From assembly GCA_024690485.1 (NCBI GenBank), contig JAILPB010000122.1, forward strand, positions 1 to 47,117: 47,117 nucleotides of DNA, written 5' to 3'. Below the pieces are notes generated by a model. That model saw only the letters and a program-made list of their open reading frames with translations. It ran no database searches and had not been told where the DNA came from. Positions 40,595-47,117 of this stretch are shown here, in pieces; the first letter of the stretch is position 1, and every line of letters begins with the position of its first letter. The DNA comes from Butyrivibrio sp. (GTDB taxonomy: Bacteria > Bacillota > Clostridia > Lachnospirales > Lachnospiraceae). The position numbers were made by a program, and so were the translations under genes.

Positions 40595-41932
40595 ATGATG
40601 GGTTTTTTGGGAAAGGCTAATCTTATGAAAAAGTGTAATAAAGCTGTTTCTGTGGTGCTTTTGACGGCGCTTTCAGTGGCAGCTTTTTCTGTATCTGATT
40701 GTAAAATCCCATGTGTTAATGAAATACATACGGTTGAGGCTAAGACTGATAAGACAGAAAAAACTGTCACAAAGCTTAGTACTCCGGAGATTTCCAAGCT
40801 TACAAATGAATATGAAGGCATAAGGATCCAGTGGGGAAGTGTTGCTGATGCAGATGGTTTCTATGTTTATAAGAGACAGAAATCATCACAGCCCTGGGAA
40901 CTTATAGGAAATGTGCCTGCTACGTCCGAGAGGAGTCTTCTGGATCTTGATTCCATGAAGGATGGCGGCCTCTATACCTATATGATTCAGGCGTATAAAG
41001 GTGAATTATTATCACCTCAGTCAAAAGCCAAGACTATAACAAGGGTTGTGACTTCAAGGGTAAAGTTCAAGATAGAATATAAGCAGAAAGCCGCAAGAAA
41101 AATGCAAAAGATGGTAAATGATCTTAGGACCGGAGGTCAGTCCTGGGCTTGGAACAGCGCAAATACCACCAAGGTTTACATGCAGGGCCTTGGGAAACTC
41201 TCATACGATTATAACCTTGAAAAGATAGCAATGAAGAGGGCTGCTGAGCTCGCTATGTCATTTTCTCATGAACGTCCTAACGGAAAAGATTGCTTTTCTG
41301 CTTTAGATGAAGCAGGATATAAGTATTCTTCAGCAGGAGAGAATATCGCCTACGGTTATAAGTCTGCGAAAGCGGCATACAAAGCTTTTGCTGAAGAAAA
41401 CAACAAGTACGAGGGACAGGGCCACAGAAGAAACATGCTTGGCTCATCCTTCAATGTCTGTGCCTTTGCATGCGTGAGAGTAAACGGTGTAAATTACTGG
41501 GTGCAGGAGTTTGCCTATACTCAGGATGATTCGGACTATGAGAAGGCTGTAAATAAGGTCAAGAAGACAACTATTGAAATAGCATCAGATGATGTTAATA
41601 ACTATAAGAAGACTTTAAATGGATTAAAGGCTAAGATAAGCGATTATCCGCCATCAGTCGCAGAGATCACTACAACAGAAGTTAATGGCAGGAAAGTTAC
41701 TCTTTCCTATACAAAGTCAAAGGGTGCGGCAGGATATGTTATTTACAGATCAAGAAGGAAAAAGTCCGGATTTGAGAAGGTAGGCACTGTGAAAAGGCAG
41801 ACAACATTAAGCTTTACGGATAAGAAGGCTTCAAAAAAGAAGACTTACTATTATTATGTTGTTCCATATCGTATTGCCCATGGTGATATGATATATGGAA
41901 ATAAGTCTAAGGTGGTTAAGGTTAAAACCTGA
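40595..41932 (+). CDS. Secreted CAP (SCP/PR-1) domain protein with flanking FN3-like domains
   Basis: 445 residues from ATG 40595, preceded by AGGGGAGAG; ATGs at 40577 and 40598 are alternatives. A signal peptide lies within residues 10-40 (LMKKCNKAVSVVLLTALSVAAFS). A fibronectin-III-like domain (about 65-155, EGIRIQWGSVADADGFYVYKR) comes first, then the CAP domain (about 170-330) with LEKIAMKRAAELAMSFSH, GENIAYGYKSA and QGHRRNMLGSSFNVCAFA, and a second FN3-like domain at the end (VTLSYTKSKGAAGYVIYRS). CAP/YkwD domains are common in secreted Clostridia proteins; their function is not settled. No wall anchor. Confidence 0.9.
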   Translation: MMGFLGKANLMKKCNKAVSVVLLTALSVAAFSVSDCKIPCVNEIHTVEAKTDKTEKTVTKLSTPEISKLTNEYEGIRIQWGSVADADGFYVYKRQKSSQPWELIGNVPATSERSLLDLDSMKDGGLYTYMIQAYKGELLSPQSKAKTITRVVTSRVKFKIEYKQKAARKMQKMVNDLRTGGQSWAWNSANTTKVYMQGLGKLSYDYNLEKIAMKRAAELAMSFSHERPNGKDCFSALDEAGYKYSSAGENIAYGYKSAKAAYKAFAEENNKYEGQGHRRNMLGSSFNVCAFACVRVNGVNYWVQEFAYTQDDSDYEKAVNKVKKTTIEIASDDVNNYKKTLNGLKAKISDYPPSVAEITTTEVNGRKVTLSYTKSKGAAGYVIYRSRRKKSGFEKVGTVKRQTTLSFTDKKASKKKTYYYYVVPYRIAHGDMIYGNKSKVVKVKT

Positions 41933-41955
41933 GAATAATAGATTGGAGATTTGTT

Positions 41956-42879
41956 ATGGACATCGGTGAACGTCAGAATTTAAAAAATGAGATCGAGGGA
42001 ATAGTTGAGCTTATCCTCGATGATTATACAAAGGGTAGAGATGTAGATAATCTTGATATTTTCAATCAGCCGGACAGAGATGCGGTTATTGATATAGTAA
42101 AGAAGCTTTTGAGAATCCTTTATCCCGGTTACTACAGGGATAAGATTTACAGAAGTTATAACGACACCAACAGAATCGCTATCATAATAGAAGATGTTAT
42201 CTACAATCTGCAGAAGCAGGTTGCTATAGCATTCAGACACAGTGATGAATATAAAAGTGCGACAGATGAGACATTAACCTGCGGTGCAAGATGCATTACA
42301 CTTGAATTTTTGAAGAAAATACCTCATGTAAGAGAACTTATTGATACAGATCTTCAGGCCTCATATGATGGTGATCCTGCAGCTTACAGCAAGGAAGAAA
42401 TTATATTGTCATATCCCGGACTTCTTGCCACCACCATAAACAGAATGGCACATGAGTTATATCTTTTGAAGGTGCCGCTTATTCCCAGAATAATGACTGA
42501 GTATGCTCACTCTGTTACGGGAATAGATATCCATCCGGGAGCAACTATCGGTAAGTACTTTATGATCGACCACGGAACAGGAATCGTTGTGGGTGAGACT
42601 TCCATAATTGGAGAACACGTAAAAATCTATCAGGGTGTTACTATTGGCGCTCTTTCAACAAAGGGCGGACAGTCCCTTAGGGGTGCAAAGAGACATCCTA
42701 CTATCGAGGACAATGTGACTATTTACGCCGGAGCTTCAATTCTTGGCGGAGAAACAGTGATCGGAACAGGATCAGTTGTTGGATCTAACGCTTTCCTTAC
42801 TGCCTCCATTGCTCCTGGAACAAGAGTCAGCATTAAGAACCAGGAACACGAATTTAACCAGCGTGGGTGTAATTTTTAA
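41956..42879 (+). CDS. cysE: Serine O-acetyltransferase (long form)
   Basis: 307 residues. Makes O-acetylserine for cysteine synthesis. Residues 1-170 are the helical N-terminal domain, longer than in typical Gram-positive CysE and nearer the Bacteroides/Clostridia long form. The left-handed beta-helix (about 185-295) shows hexapeptide turns and the active-site segments IDIHPGATIGKYFMIDHGTGIVVGET and GALSTKGG. The C-terminus ends with NQRGCNF. The ribosome binding site is GGAG. No cysK or sulfur gene is close by, so it is not in a cysteine operon here. Confidence 0.93.
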   Translation: MDIGERQNLKNEIEGIVELILDDYTKGRDVDNLDIFNQPDRDAVIDIVKKLLRILYPGYYRDKIYRSYNDTNRIAIIIEDVIYNLQKQVAIAFRHSDEYKSATDETLTCGARCITLEFLKKIPHVRELIDTDLQASYDGDPAAYSKEEIILSYPGLLATTINRMAHELYLLKVPLIPRIMTEYAHSVTGIDIHPGATIGKYFMIDHGTGIVVGETSIIGEHVKIYQGVTIGALSTKGGQSLRGAKRHPTIEDNVTIYAGASILGGETVIGTGSVVGSNAFLTASIAPGTRVSIKNQEHEFNQRGCNF

Positions 42880-42895
42880 AAAATAAATAAACCGC

Positions 42896-42923
42896 TAAAG
42901 GATATATAGAATCTGACCGATAT
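42896..42923 (+). promoter_or_regulatory. Sigma-28-type promoter of the hook gene
   Basis: TAAA (42896-42899), 16-base spacer, ACCGATAT (42916-42923), one mismatch to GCCGATAT. The leader would be about 35 bases. Confidence 0.65.
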
Positions 42924-42964
42924 TAAAGATGTAGGTAGTACTGTATTCAAAAGGCGGTGAGATA

Positions 42965-44287
42965 ATGGTTAGATCATTATGGTCAGGAGTTGCAGGACTT
43001 AAGACACATCAGCTGCAGATGGACGTTATAGGTAACAACGTATCTAACGTTAATACCACGTCATATAAATCACAACGTACAACTTTTGGAGATCTCTTGT
43101 ATCAGACAAACAGAAGAGCCAACGGGCCTTCTGCCATAAGGGGTGGTACTAATGCCAAGCAGATAGGTCTTGGTGCAAAGACATCAGCTATCATGACCAA
43201 TATAGCTAAGCAGGGCTCAATACAGACAACAGATGCTCCCTTTGACATCAGTATTACGGGAGATTCTTTCTTCGTAATAGAAAATGCCAACGGCGAGATG
43301 TGCTATTCAAGAGACGGCTCATTCACAGTTGATGCGGAAGGTTATCTCGTTACAAGAGGAAATGGTTACTATGTAAGAGGAATCTCAGAGGCTGATGCTG
43401 AGGCGACTGCGCTTTCAAGGATTCAGGTAATTCCTATAAATGAAGAGGGCGTTGTTGAGAGAATGGCAGGAGAAGCCACAACCTATGCAAGGGTTACAGG
43501 TAATATCGCCAAGGTAGATCCCCTTCTTGATCCGGAAAAGGGCAGAACACTGGATCTTGAGTTCTATGGCACAGACGGCAACACCTACACCATGAGACTT
43601 AGGTTTACAGATGCCGGAGATAATGACGACAGAACATATACGGCAACTATAACAAATATTTATGATTCAAATCATAGAACCATACAGGGCGGAGTGCCTG
43701 AAGAAAATACTGTTAATCTGACATTTGATCCTGTTAACGGTTCCTTTGTATCCGCTAACGGAGCTGAAAACGGACAGATTACAGTTGCGTTTCAGGGAGA
43801 TGCTGCAGATGCAGGCACACTGACAGTAGATTTTAGTCAGATGACAAGCTTTGCTCCTATGGGCGACTCCACAAGCTCAGCGCTTTATGCGTATAGGGGC
43901 GATGATCAGGGTAACTTCGAGGGATATCCGGAAGGAAAAATGGTCGGTGTTTCAGTTGGGCAGGACGGAACAGTAACCAGACTTTTCAGTAATGGAAAAA
44001 CTCAGTTTGCAGGAAGAATAGTTGTTGCAGAGTTTGCAAATGCCACAGGTCTTTCAAAAGAAGGTGAAAACCTCTATAAGGCAACAGGAAACTCAGGTGA
44101 TGCGCAGCTTATGTTTGTAAATGACGACGGCGGATATATGACAGCAGGAACTCTGGAAATGAGTAACGTTGATCTGTCTACAGAGTTTACTAATATGATA
44201 ATTACCCAGCGTGGTTTCCAGGCAAACAGCAGAGTAATCACCGTTACGGATACGCTTTTAGACGAACTCAGGCAGCTTAAGAGATAA
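42965..44287 (+). CDS. flgE: Flagellar hook protein
   Basis: 440 residues. The N-terminus MVRSLWSGVAGLKTHQLQMDVIGNNVSNVNTTSYKSQR and C-terminus SNVDLSTEFTNMIITQRGFQANSRVITVTDTLLDELRQL are the conserved coiled-coil ends of hook and rod proteins. GFxxxF-type features in the middle and the size put it with FlgE rather than the shorter rod proteins FlgF/FlgG (about 260 residues). It forms the flexible joint between basal body and filament. AGGCGGTGAG precedes the ATG. It stands alone, with its own sigma-28-type promoter and terminator, rather than among fli/flg genes. Confidence 0.92.
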   Translation: MVRSLWSGVAGLKTHQLQMDVIGNNVSNVNTTSYKSQRTTFGDLLYQTNRRANGPSAIRGGTNAKQIGLGAKTSAIMTNIAKQGSIQTTDAPFDISITGDSFFVIENANGEMCYSRDGSFTVDAEGYLVTRGNGYYVRGISEADAEATALSRIQVIPINEEGVVERMAGEATTYARVTGNIAKVDPLLDPEKGRTLDLEFYGTDGNTYTMRLRFTDAGDNDDRTYTATITNIYDSNHRTIQGGVPEENTVNLTFDPVNGSFVSANGAENGQITVAFQGDAADAGTLTVDFSQMTSFAPMGDSTSSALYAYRGDDQGNFEGYPEGKMVGVSVGQDGTVTRLFSNGKTQFAGRIVVAEFANATGLSKEGENLYKATGNSGDAQLMFVNDDGGYMTAGTLEMSNVDLSTEFTNMIITQRGFQANSRVITVTDTLLDELRQLKR

Positions 44288-44356
44288 AAATACGGAATAT
44301 ATTTAATCAAGCGAATATTCGTAGAAATTGCTTTGAAATATAATAGAACATTGACA

Positions 44357-44404
44357 AAACCCGAAATATAACACTTTTTATGGTGTGTTGTTTCGGGTTT
44401 TTTT
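44357..44404 (+). terminator. Intrinsic terminator after the hook gene
   Basis: AAACCCGAAA (44357-44366) and TTTCGGGTTT (44391-44400) pair perfectly, with an inner ACAC/GTGT stem, followed by a T-run. Confidence 0.92.
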
Positions 44405-44555
44405 AACGGAAACTGTAGGAGGATTATTTTATATCAAGATATTGTTGTTGTTTAGAAAAAAAGCATTCTTTTTTCACAATATTATGTTATTAAAGTAAGG
44501 ACAGGGTCCGAAATATATAGTACAATATACTTAGAAAGAAGCAATTTTGCGACAA
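44405..44555 (+). other. Intergenic DNA with a possible upstream promoter
   Basis: A/T-rich stretch without a gene. TACAAT (44521-44526) with AGGACA (44498-44503) at 17 bases could be a constitutive second promoter for the MecA-like gene, whose transcript would carry the CIRCE element. GAAAAAA and TTTTTTC (about 44456-44476) form a small A/T hairpin. Confidence 0.4.
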
Positions 44556-44582
44556 TTAGCACTCGACACTAGACAGTGCTAA
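44556..44582 (+). promoter_or_regulatory. CIRCE element (HrcA operator)
   Basis: TTAGCACTC (44556-44564), nine-base spacer, CAGTGCTAA (44574-44582), against the consensus TTAGCACTC-N9-GAGTGCTAA: 17 of 18 arm bases match. The mismatched C belongs to a TAGACA -35 box (44570-44575). Confidence 0.9.
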
Positions 44583-44598
44583 CATATAAGTATATAAT
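44570..44598 (+). promoter_or_regulatory. Promoter of the MecA-like gene, overlapping CIRCE
   Basis: -35 TAGACA (44570-44575), 17-base spacer, -10 TATAAT (44593-44598). The CIRCE right arm covers the -35, so HrcA bound there would block RNA polymerase. Confidence 0.8.
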
Positions 44599-44646
44599 CA
44601 GTGAAATAAAACGCAAAGTTATTACCAAGGAAGGAGATGAGGCTAT

Positions 44647-45408
44647 ATGGTAATCGTTAAAATGAACAATACTACAGTAGAATGCAGTATTGCCGCATCT
44701 GAACTCCGCGAAATCGGCCTCACACCCGAGGCAATCGTGAATGGCGAGAAAAAGAGCGTTCCATTCATGGCTCAGCTTAACAGGGAAGTAGGAGAACAAC
44801 TGGGATACAATCCTGAAACTGAAGTGCTTATGATGAGCAAGAATATGATGATGGACGGCAGTGTCCGCATTTTTGCCATAAAGATGTCTAATGAAGATAT
44901 CCAGAAGTCAGCTGACAGGATCAGAGGTTCAGCAGAGGCGATTTTACGTGAGATGACCCAGGAGAGAGTAAATGCCATTAAAGAAAAAGCCGGTGTTGAA
45001 AAGGGACAGGCTCTTAACGAGATGATAAGCCATGTATCTGAGCTTATTGAGCAGATATATGATCAGGACGAGATGGAAGAACCCCAGATCGAAGCTATGG
45101 CAAAACCTCTTGTTAACAAAGAGAAATACATGGCAAGATTCAGCTCCATTGATGGTGCAGCAAGATTTGCCAAGATTTCCGCTGCTCTTCCTATTACGGA
45201 TTCAAGACTTTACAAGCAGGATAAGGACTACTTCCTTACACTGATACTTGAGCCTGATGGAGATAATGCGGTATACGACCTTAGGAGAACCGGACTTGAG
45301 TATGCTGACGAGCTTTTGATGAATGCTCCGGAGCAGACACACATTGAAGAAACCGGAAAGTGCATTATCAAAGAGGATGCGCTGACACATTTGAAGGATA
45401 TGCTCTAA
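44647..45408 (+). CDS. MecA-like adaptor protein for a Clp ATPase
   Basis: 253 residues, cytoplasmic. The two ends match the MecA plan: an N-terminal substrate-recognition domain (1-80; opens like MecA, then LREIGLTPEAIV and DGSVRIFAIKM) and a C-terminal Clp-binding domain (about 158-253; RFSSIDGAARFAKIS, SRLYKQDKDYFLTLIL, EYADELL, IEETGKCIIKEDALTHL). A charged helical linker lies between. In Bacillus MecA brings ComK and aggregated proteins to ClpC. Sequence likeness is moderate, so the call rests on domain order and motif spacing. GGAAGGAG lies 10 bases upstream of the ATG. A CIRCE-controlled promoter implies heat induction. No ClpC or ComK gene is in the window. Confidence 0.75.
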   Translation: MVIVKMNNTTVECSIAASELREIGLTPEAIVNGEKKSVPFMAQLNREVGEQLGYNPETEVLMMSKNMMMDGSVRIFAIKMSNEDIQKSADRIRGSAEAILREMTQERVNAIKEKAGVEKGQALNEMISHVSELIEQIYDQDEMEEPQIEAMAKPLVNKEKYMARFSSIDGAARFAKISAALPITDSRLYKQDKDYFLTLILEPDGDNAVYDLRRTGLEYADELLMNAPEQTHIEETGKCIIKEDALTHLKDML

Positions 45409-45440
45409 GATTTAGACGGGCATAATGTTAAGGACAATTT

Positions 45441-46262
45441 ATGAAGGTACTTGCAATTGATTTTACCGGAATTTATGAGAACGAGGGCTTTAGCTTCTTA
45501 AAGAGAAACAGCTCTCGTTCTCTTTTGATGAAGCCGGATGAAAAGGTAGAAGTAAATAGCGTCAGCTTTAAGGATATATCAGGAACTAACTGTATCTGCG
45601 ATGACTATGCCTGCGCAGCTATTAAGGACAGGCTTGTGGAATGCGGGGCAGCTGGGGCTTATATCAGATTTTTTGACAATGGTAATTACCACTATATGTC
45701 AAAGCTTCTGATAGATGATCTGTTTGAAAATGGGGGATTTCCCGTTAATTTAAAAGGCGGATTTAATCTGGTTGTTTTCGATCATCATCCTGATATGAAG
45801 TGGACAAGCTATGGTGATATTTTATCCTGTGGAAGCTGGGTTCTGAACACGCTAAAGGATAGGCCACAGTTGGATAAAGTCTATATTGTGGGGGCTGATA
45901 AAGGGCTTATAAGCGAAGTGTGGGAGGAACATCCGGAGTTTCAAGGAAAAGTCTTTTTCCTTGAGAGTGTATCTGAGCTTGAAGATCATGAAGGCACTTT
46001 TTCAAGGCCTGTGTATCTTTCAATAGATAAGGATGTTTTATCCGGAGATGCGCTTGCAACTAACTGGGATCAGGGAGATATGAGCCTTGATGTTTTCAAG
46101 TATTCACTTGGATATCTAAAGGATAGGCTTGGGGATAAAATCATGGCTGTAGATGTGTGCGGCGAGGTCACTCCGGACGATGACAGGGCTTTTTCTAAGC
46201 TAGGCATAGAAGCCAGCGATATGATAAACTGTATGATAGTTGATATTTTTGTGACTAACTGA
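45441..46262 (+). CDS. Arginase/agmatinase-fold protein
   Basis: 273 residues. Metal-binding signatures of the ureohydrolase fold are present: VVFDHHPDM (Asp114, His116, Asp118; the usual form is DAHxD), SIDKDVLS (Asp196, Asp198; usual DxDxxDP) and an upstream His84 in GNYHYMS. The C-terminal Asp-Val-Cys-Gly-Glu-Val-Thr-Pro matches the end of the arginase core (usually DVVE.NP). It is shorter than arginase and lacks the usual substrate loop residues, so the substrate may not be arginine or agmatine. It begins 33 bases after the MecA-like gene and may share its transcript, including heat control. Confidence 0.8.
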   Translation: MKVLAIDFTGIYENEGFSFLKRNSSRSLLMKPDEKVEVNSVSFKDISGTNCICDDYACAAIKDRLVECGAAGAYIRFFDNGNYHYMSKLLIDDLFENGGFPVNLKGGFNLVVFDHHPDMKWTSYGDILSCGSWVLNTLKDRPQLDKVYIVGADKGLISEVWEEHPEFQGKVFFLESVSELEDHEGTFSRPVYLSIDKDVLSGDALATNWDQGDMSLDVFKYSLGYLKDRLGDKIMAVDVCGEVTPDDDRAFSKLGIEASDMINCMIVDIFVTN

Positions 46263-46282
46263 ATGACAAAAGGAGGGAGTGT

Positions 46283-46606
46283 ATGGAAAAGAAGATCAGG
46301 GATACTATTAAGAGAATTGATAAGATTGAACTTGAGCTTTTGTCTGATGAGGAGATTGCAGCTGAGAAAGAGGATGTTAAGATCATCATCGACGCACTTC
46401 AGAGAGATATGACCAGAAGAATGATAATCATTGGATGCTTCATTGTGTCCCTTGCTGTGTCTGTTGTTGGGCTATTGGCGTATCCTTCAGCACCTATGCT
46501 TTTTGTGCCGCTTTTATTTGCGCTTTTGATGATCATGGCTGTTGTGCAGTATCTGCAGAAGAGAAAGTTCCTTGAGGAATTGTACGGACTGAAGATTTTT
46601 CATTGA
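46283..46606 (+). CDS. Small membrane protein of unknown function
   Basis: 107 residues. A charged helical first half (residues 1-45, many Lys, Glu, Asp and Arg, probably cytoplasmic) is followed by two hydrophobic segments, IIIGCFIVSLAVSVVGLLAY (about 48-67) and MLFVPLLFALLMIMAVVQYL (about 72-91), and a basic tail. The hairpin with both ends inside is likely. AAAGGAGGGAG gives a strong ribosome binding site. Its stop codon lies inside the -35 box of the tRNA promoter. No family recognised. Confidence 0.75.
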   Translation: MEKKIRDTIKRIDKIELELLSDEEIAAEKEDVKIIIDALQRDMTRRMIIIGCFIVSLAVSVVGLLAYPSAPMLFVPLLFALLMIMAVVQYLQKRKFLEELYGLKIFH

Positions 46607-46631
46607 CAAAGCCAGACTAAATGGGTAGAAT
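46603..46631 (+). promoter_or_regulatory. Strong promoter of the tRNA-Leu pair
   Basis: -35 TTGACA (46603-46608, consensus), 17-base spacer, -10 TAGAAT (46626-46631). The tRNA begins 15 bases after the -10 box. Confidence 0.85.
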
Positions 46632-46645
46632 ACATTATGTTGCTT

Positions 46646-46729
46646 GCAGGAATGGCGGAATTGGCAGACGCGCACGGTTCAGGTCCGTGTGATAGCAATA
46701 TCATGAGGGTTCAAGTCCCTTTTCCTGCA
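46646..46729 (+). tRNA. tRNA-Leu (anticodon CAG)
   Basis: 84 bases. Acceptor GCAGGAA/TTCCTGC with A73, anticodon loop TTCAGGT (CAG at 46680-46682) on stem CACGG/CCGTG, a long class II variable arm TGATA-GCAA-TATCA, and T-loop TTCAAGT. CCA is not encoded. First of two leucine tRNAs on one transcript. Confidence 0.96.
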
Positions 46730-46768
46730 TTAGTTCGTAGCTTATGCAACAAACTAAATATGTAATAC

Positions 46769-46852
46769 GCGGAAGTGTCGGAATTGGCAGACGAGCAAGA
46801 CTAAGGATCTTGTGATGGCTACATCGTGAGGGTTCAAGTCCCTTCTTCCGCA
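46769..46852 (+). tRNA. tRNA-Leu (anticodon AAG)
   Basis: 84 bases. Acceptor GCGGAAG/CTTCCGC with A73, anticodon loop CTAAGGA (AAG at 46803-46805) on stem CAAGA/TCTTG, class II variable arm GATG-GCTA-CATC, T-loop TTCAAGT. A34 would become inosine so as to read CUU, CUC and CUA. CCA is not encoded. The 3' half is repeated in reverse just downstream. Confidence 0.95.
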
Positions 46853-46918
46853 CGAACAATAAAGACCAGGTCAAATGACCTGGTCTTTATTGTTCGTGCG
46901 GAAGAGGGACTCTCACCC
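46830..46918. repeat. Long inverted repeat covering the tRNA-Leu 3' half and a terminator-like stem
   Basis: Arm 1 (46830-46873) and arm 2 (46876-46918) are reverse complements over about 43 bases, with three substitutions and one missing base, all in the T-arm part. From the acceptor 3' strand inward (35 bases each) the match is perfect. The inner 20-bp stem GAACAATAAAG...CTTTATTGTTC may end the tRNA transcript. Confidence 0.9.
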
Positions 46919-47117
46919 GCAGCTAAAGCTGCAGGGTTCTGGGATTCTCACTAGGCTCGCTTAAGGCGGTTCTGAGCTCGCTTTGCTCGCCAGAACACGC
47001 GACTACTAAACTCGATAATACCTCGTTAAGTAGTCACAGCTCGCCAAGTGTTCACCCATGGCTCGCACTAAGCGCGTGCTGCGCTTTTAGCTTGCACTTG
47101 CTAAGTGCTCTGCTCAA
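46919..47117. other. Hairpin-rich non-coding DNA at the window end
   Basis: No gene is supported. Several inverted repeats are packed here: GCAGCT/AGCTGC (46919-46932), GTTCTG/CAGAAC (about 46969-46996), GACTACT/AGTAGTC (about 47001-47036) and CACTT/AAGTG (about 47094-47108). Short GCTCGC or GCGAGC-like words recur. It continues past the window edge. Confidence 0.5.

Noticed and set aside
40252..40821. 189-codon antisense frame across the HD-domain and CAP genes
   Set aside because: Covers the boundary of two well-supported genes and has composition of a shadow frame (Ser/Thr/Ile-rich) without motifs.
46830..46918. Attachment-site duplication from phage integration at tRNA-Leu
   Set aside because: att duplications are direct repeats and come with an integrase; this copy is inverted and no integrase is visible, though the sequence ends too soon to exclude it fully.

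Overview
The window looks like a chromosomal segment of a motile, Gram-positive anaerobe of the Lachnospiraceae (Clostridia), most like Butyrivibrio or Pseudobutyrivibrio. The signs are AGGAGG-type ribosome binding sites, FabK as the enoyl-ACP reductase, a MarR/FabT-like regulator in the fatty-acid locus, lipoprotein signals instead of periplasmic exports, sigma-28-type flagellar promoters, a cytoplasmic GH115 xylan alpha-glucuronidase, and tRNA genes with A34 anticodons. The genus is inferred from protein style only; no rRNA is present.

Layout, left to right. 1-2.1 kb: the 3' part of a radical SAM gene, dihydrofolate reductase, and a small secreted protein, ending at a bidirectional terminator. 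2.1-4.7 kb (minus strand): thymidylate synthase and a beta-CASP metallo-hydrolase. 4.8-8.8 kb: an acidic lipoprotein, then an ABC importer (binding lipoprotein, permease, ATPase) of the TrpXYZ type. 9.0-12.2 kb: clpS-clpA-aat, a compact N-degron proteolysis operon. 12.3-17.0 kb: a divergent amidase lipoprotein and GH115. 17.1-21.0 kb: an LRR / VWA / MoxR-AAA three-gene cassette whose first gene appears leaderless. 21.0-23.7 kb: a secreted protein, an EAL phosphodiesterase and a 54-residue protein; the first and last of these have sigma-28-like promoters.

23.8-32.2 kb is the type II fatty-acid synthesis operon acpP-accD-accA-fabH-fabK-fabD-fabG-fabF-fabZ plus a MarR/FabT-like regulator. It starts from a strong promoter overlapped by an inverted repeat and lacks accB and accC. 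Directly after it, behind an intrinsic terminator whose loop holds the regulator's stop codon, lies the most striking gene: a TetM-like ribosome-protection GTPase fused to a YacP/Rae1-type NYN nuclease domain (32.2-34.8 kb).

34.9-44.4 kb holds a DUF1858 protein, an 852-residue flagellin with a repeat-built centre, tRNA-Pro(AGG), cardiolipin synthase, an HD-domain protein, a CAP/FN3 secreted protein, serine acetyltransferase, and a solitary hook protein gene with its own sigma-28-type promoter. 44.5-47.1 kb: a CIRCE element overlapping the promoter of a MecA-like Clp adaptor, an arginase-fold protein, a small membrane protein, tRNA-Leu(CAG) and tRNA-Leu(AAG), then an inverted copy of the second tRNA's 3' half followed by hairpin-rich non-coding DNA.

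Themes that join the genes: protein quality control (ClpS/ClpA/Aat, CIRCE-MecA), ribosome rescue or protection (GTPase-NYN), envelope lipid supply (FAS, cardiolipin synthase), motility (flagellin, hook, c-di-GMP hydrolysis) and plant cell-wall breakdown (GH115). No insertion sequence, prophage or CRISPR array is visible.
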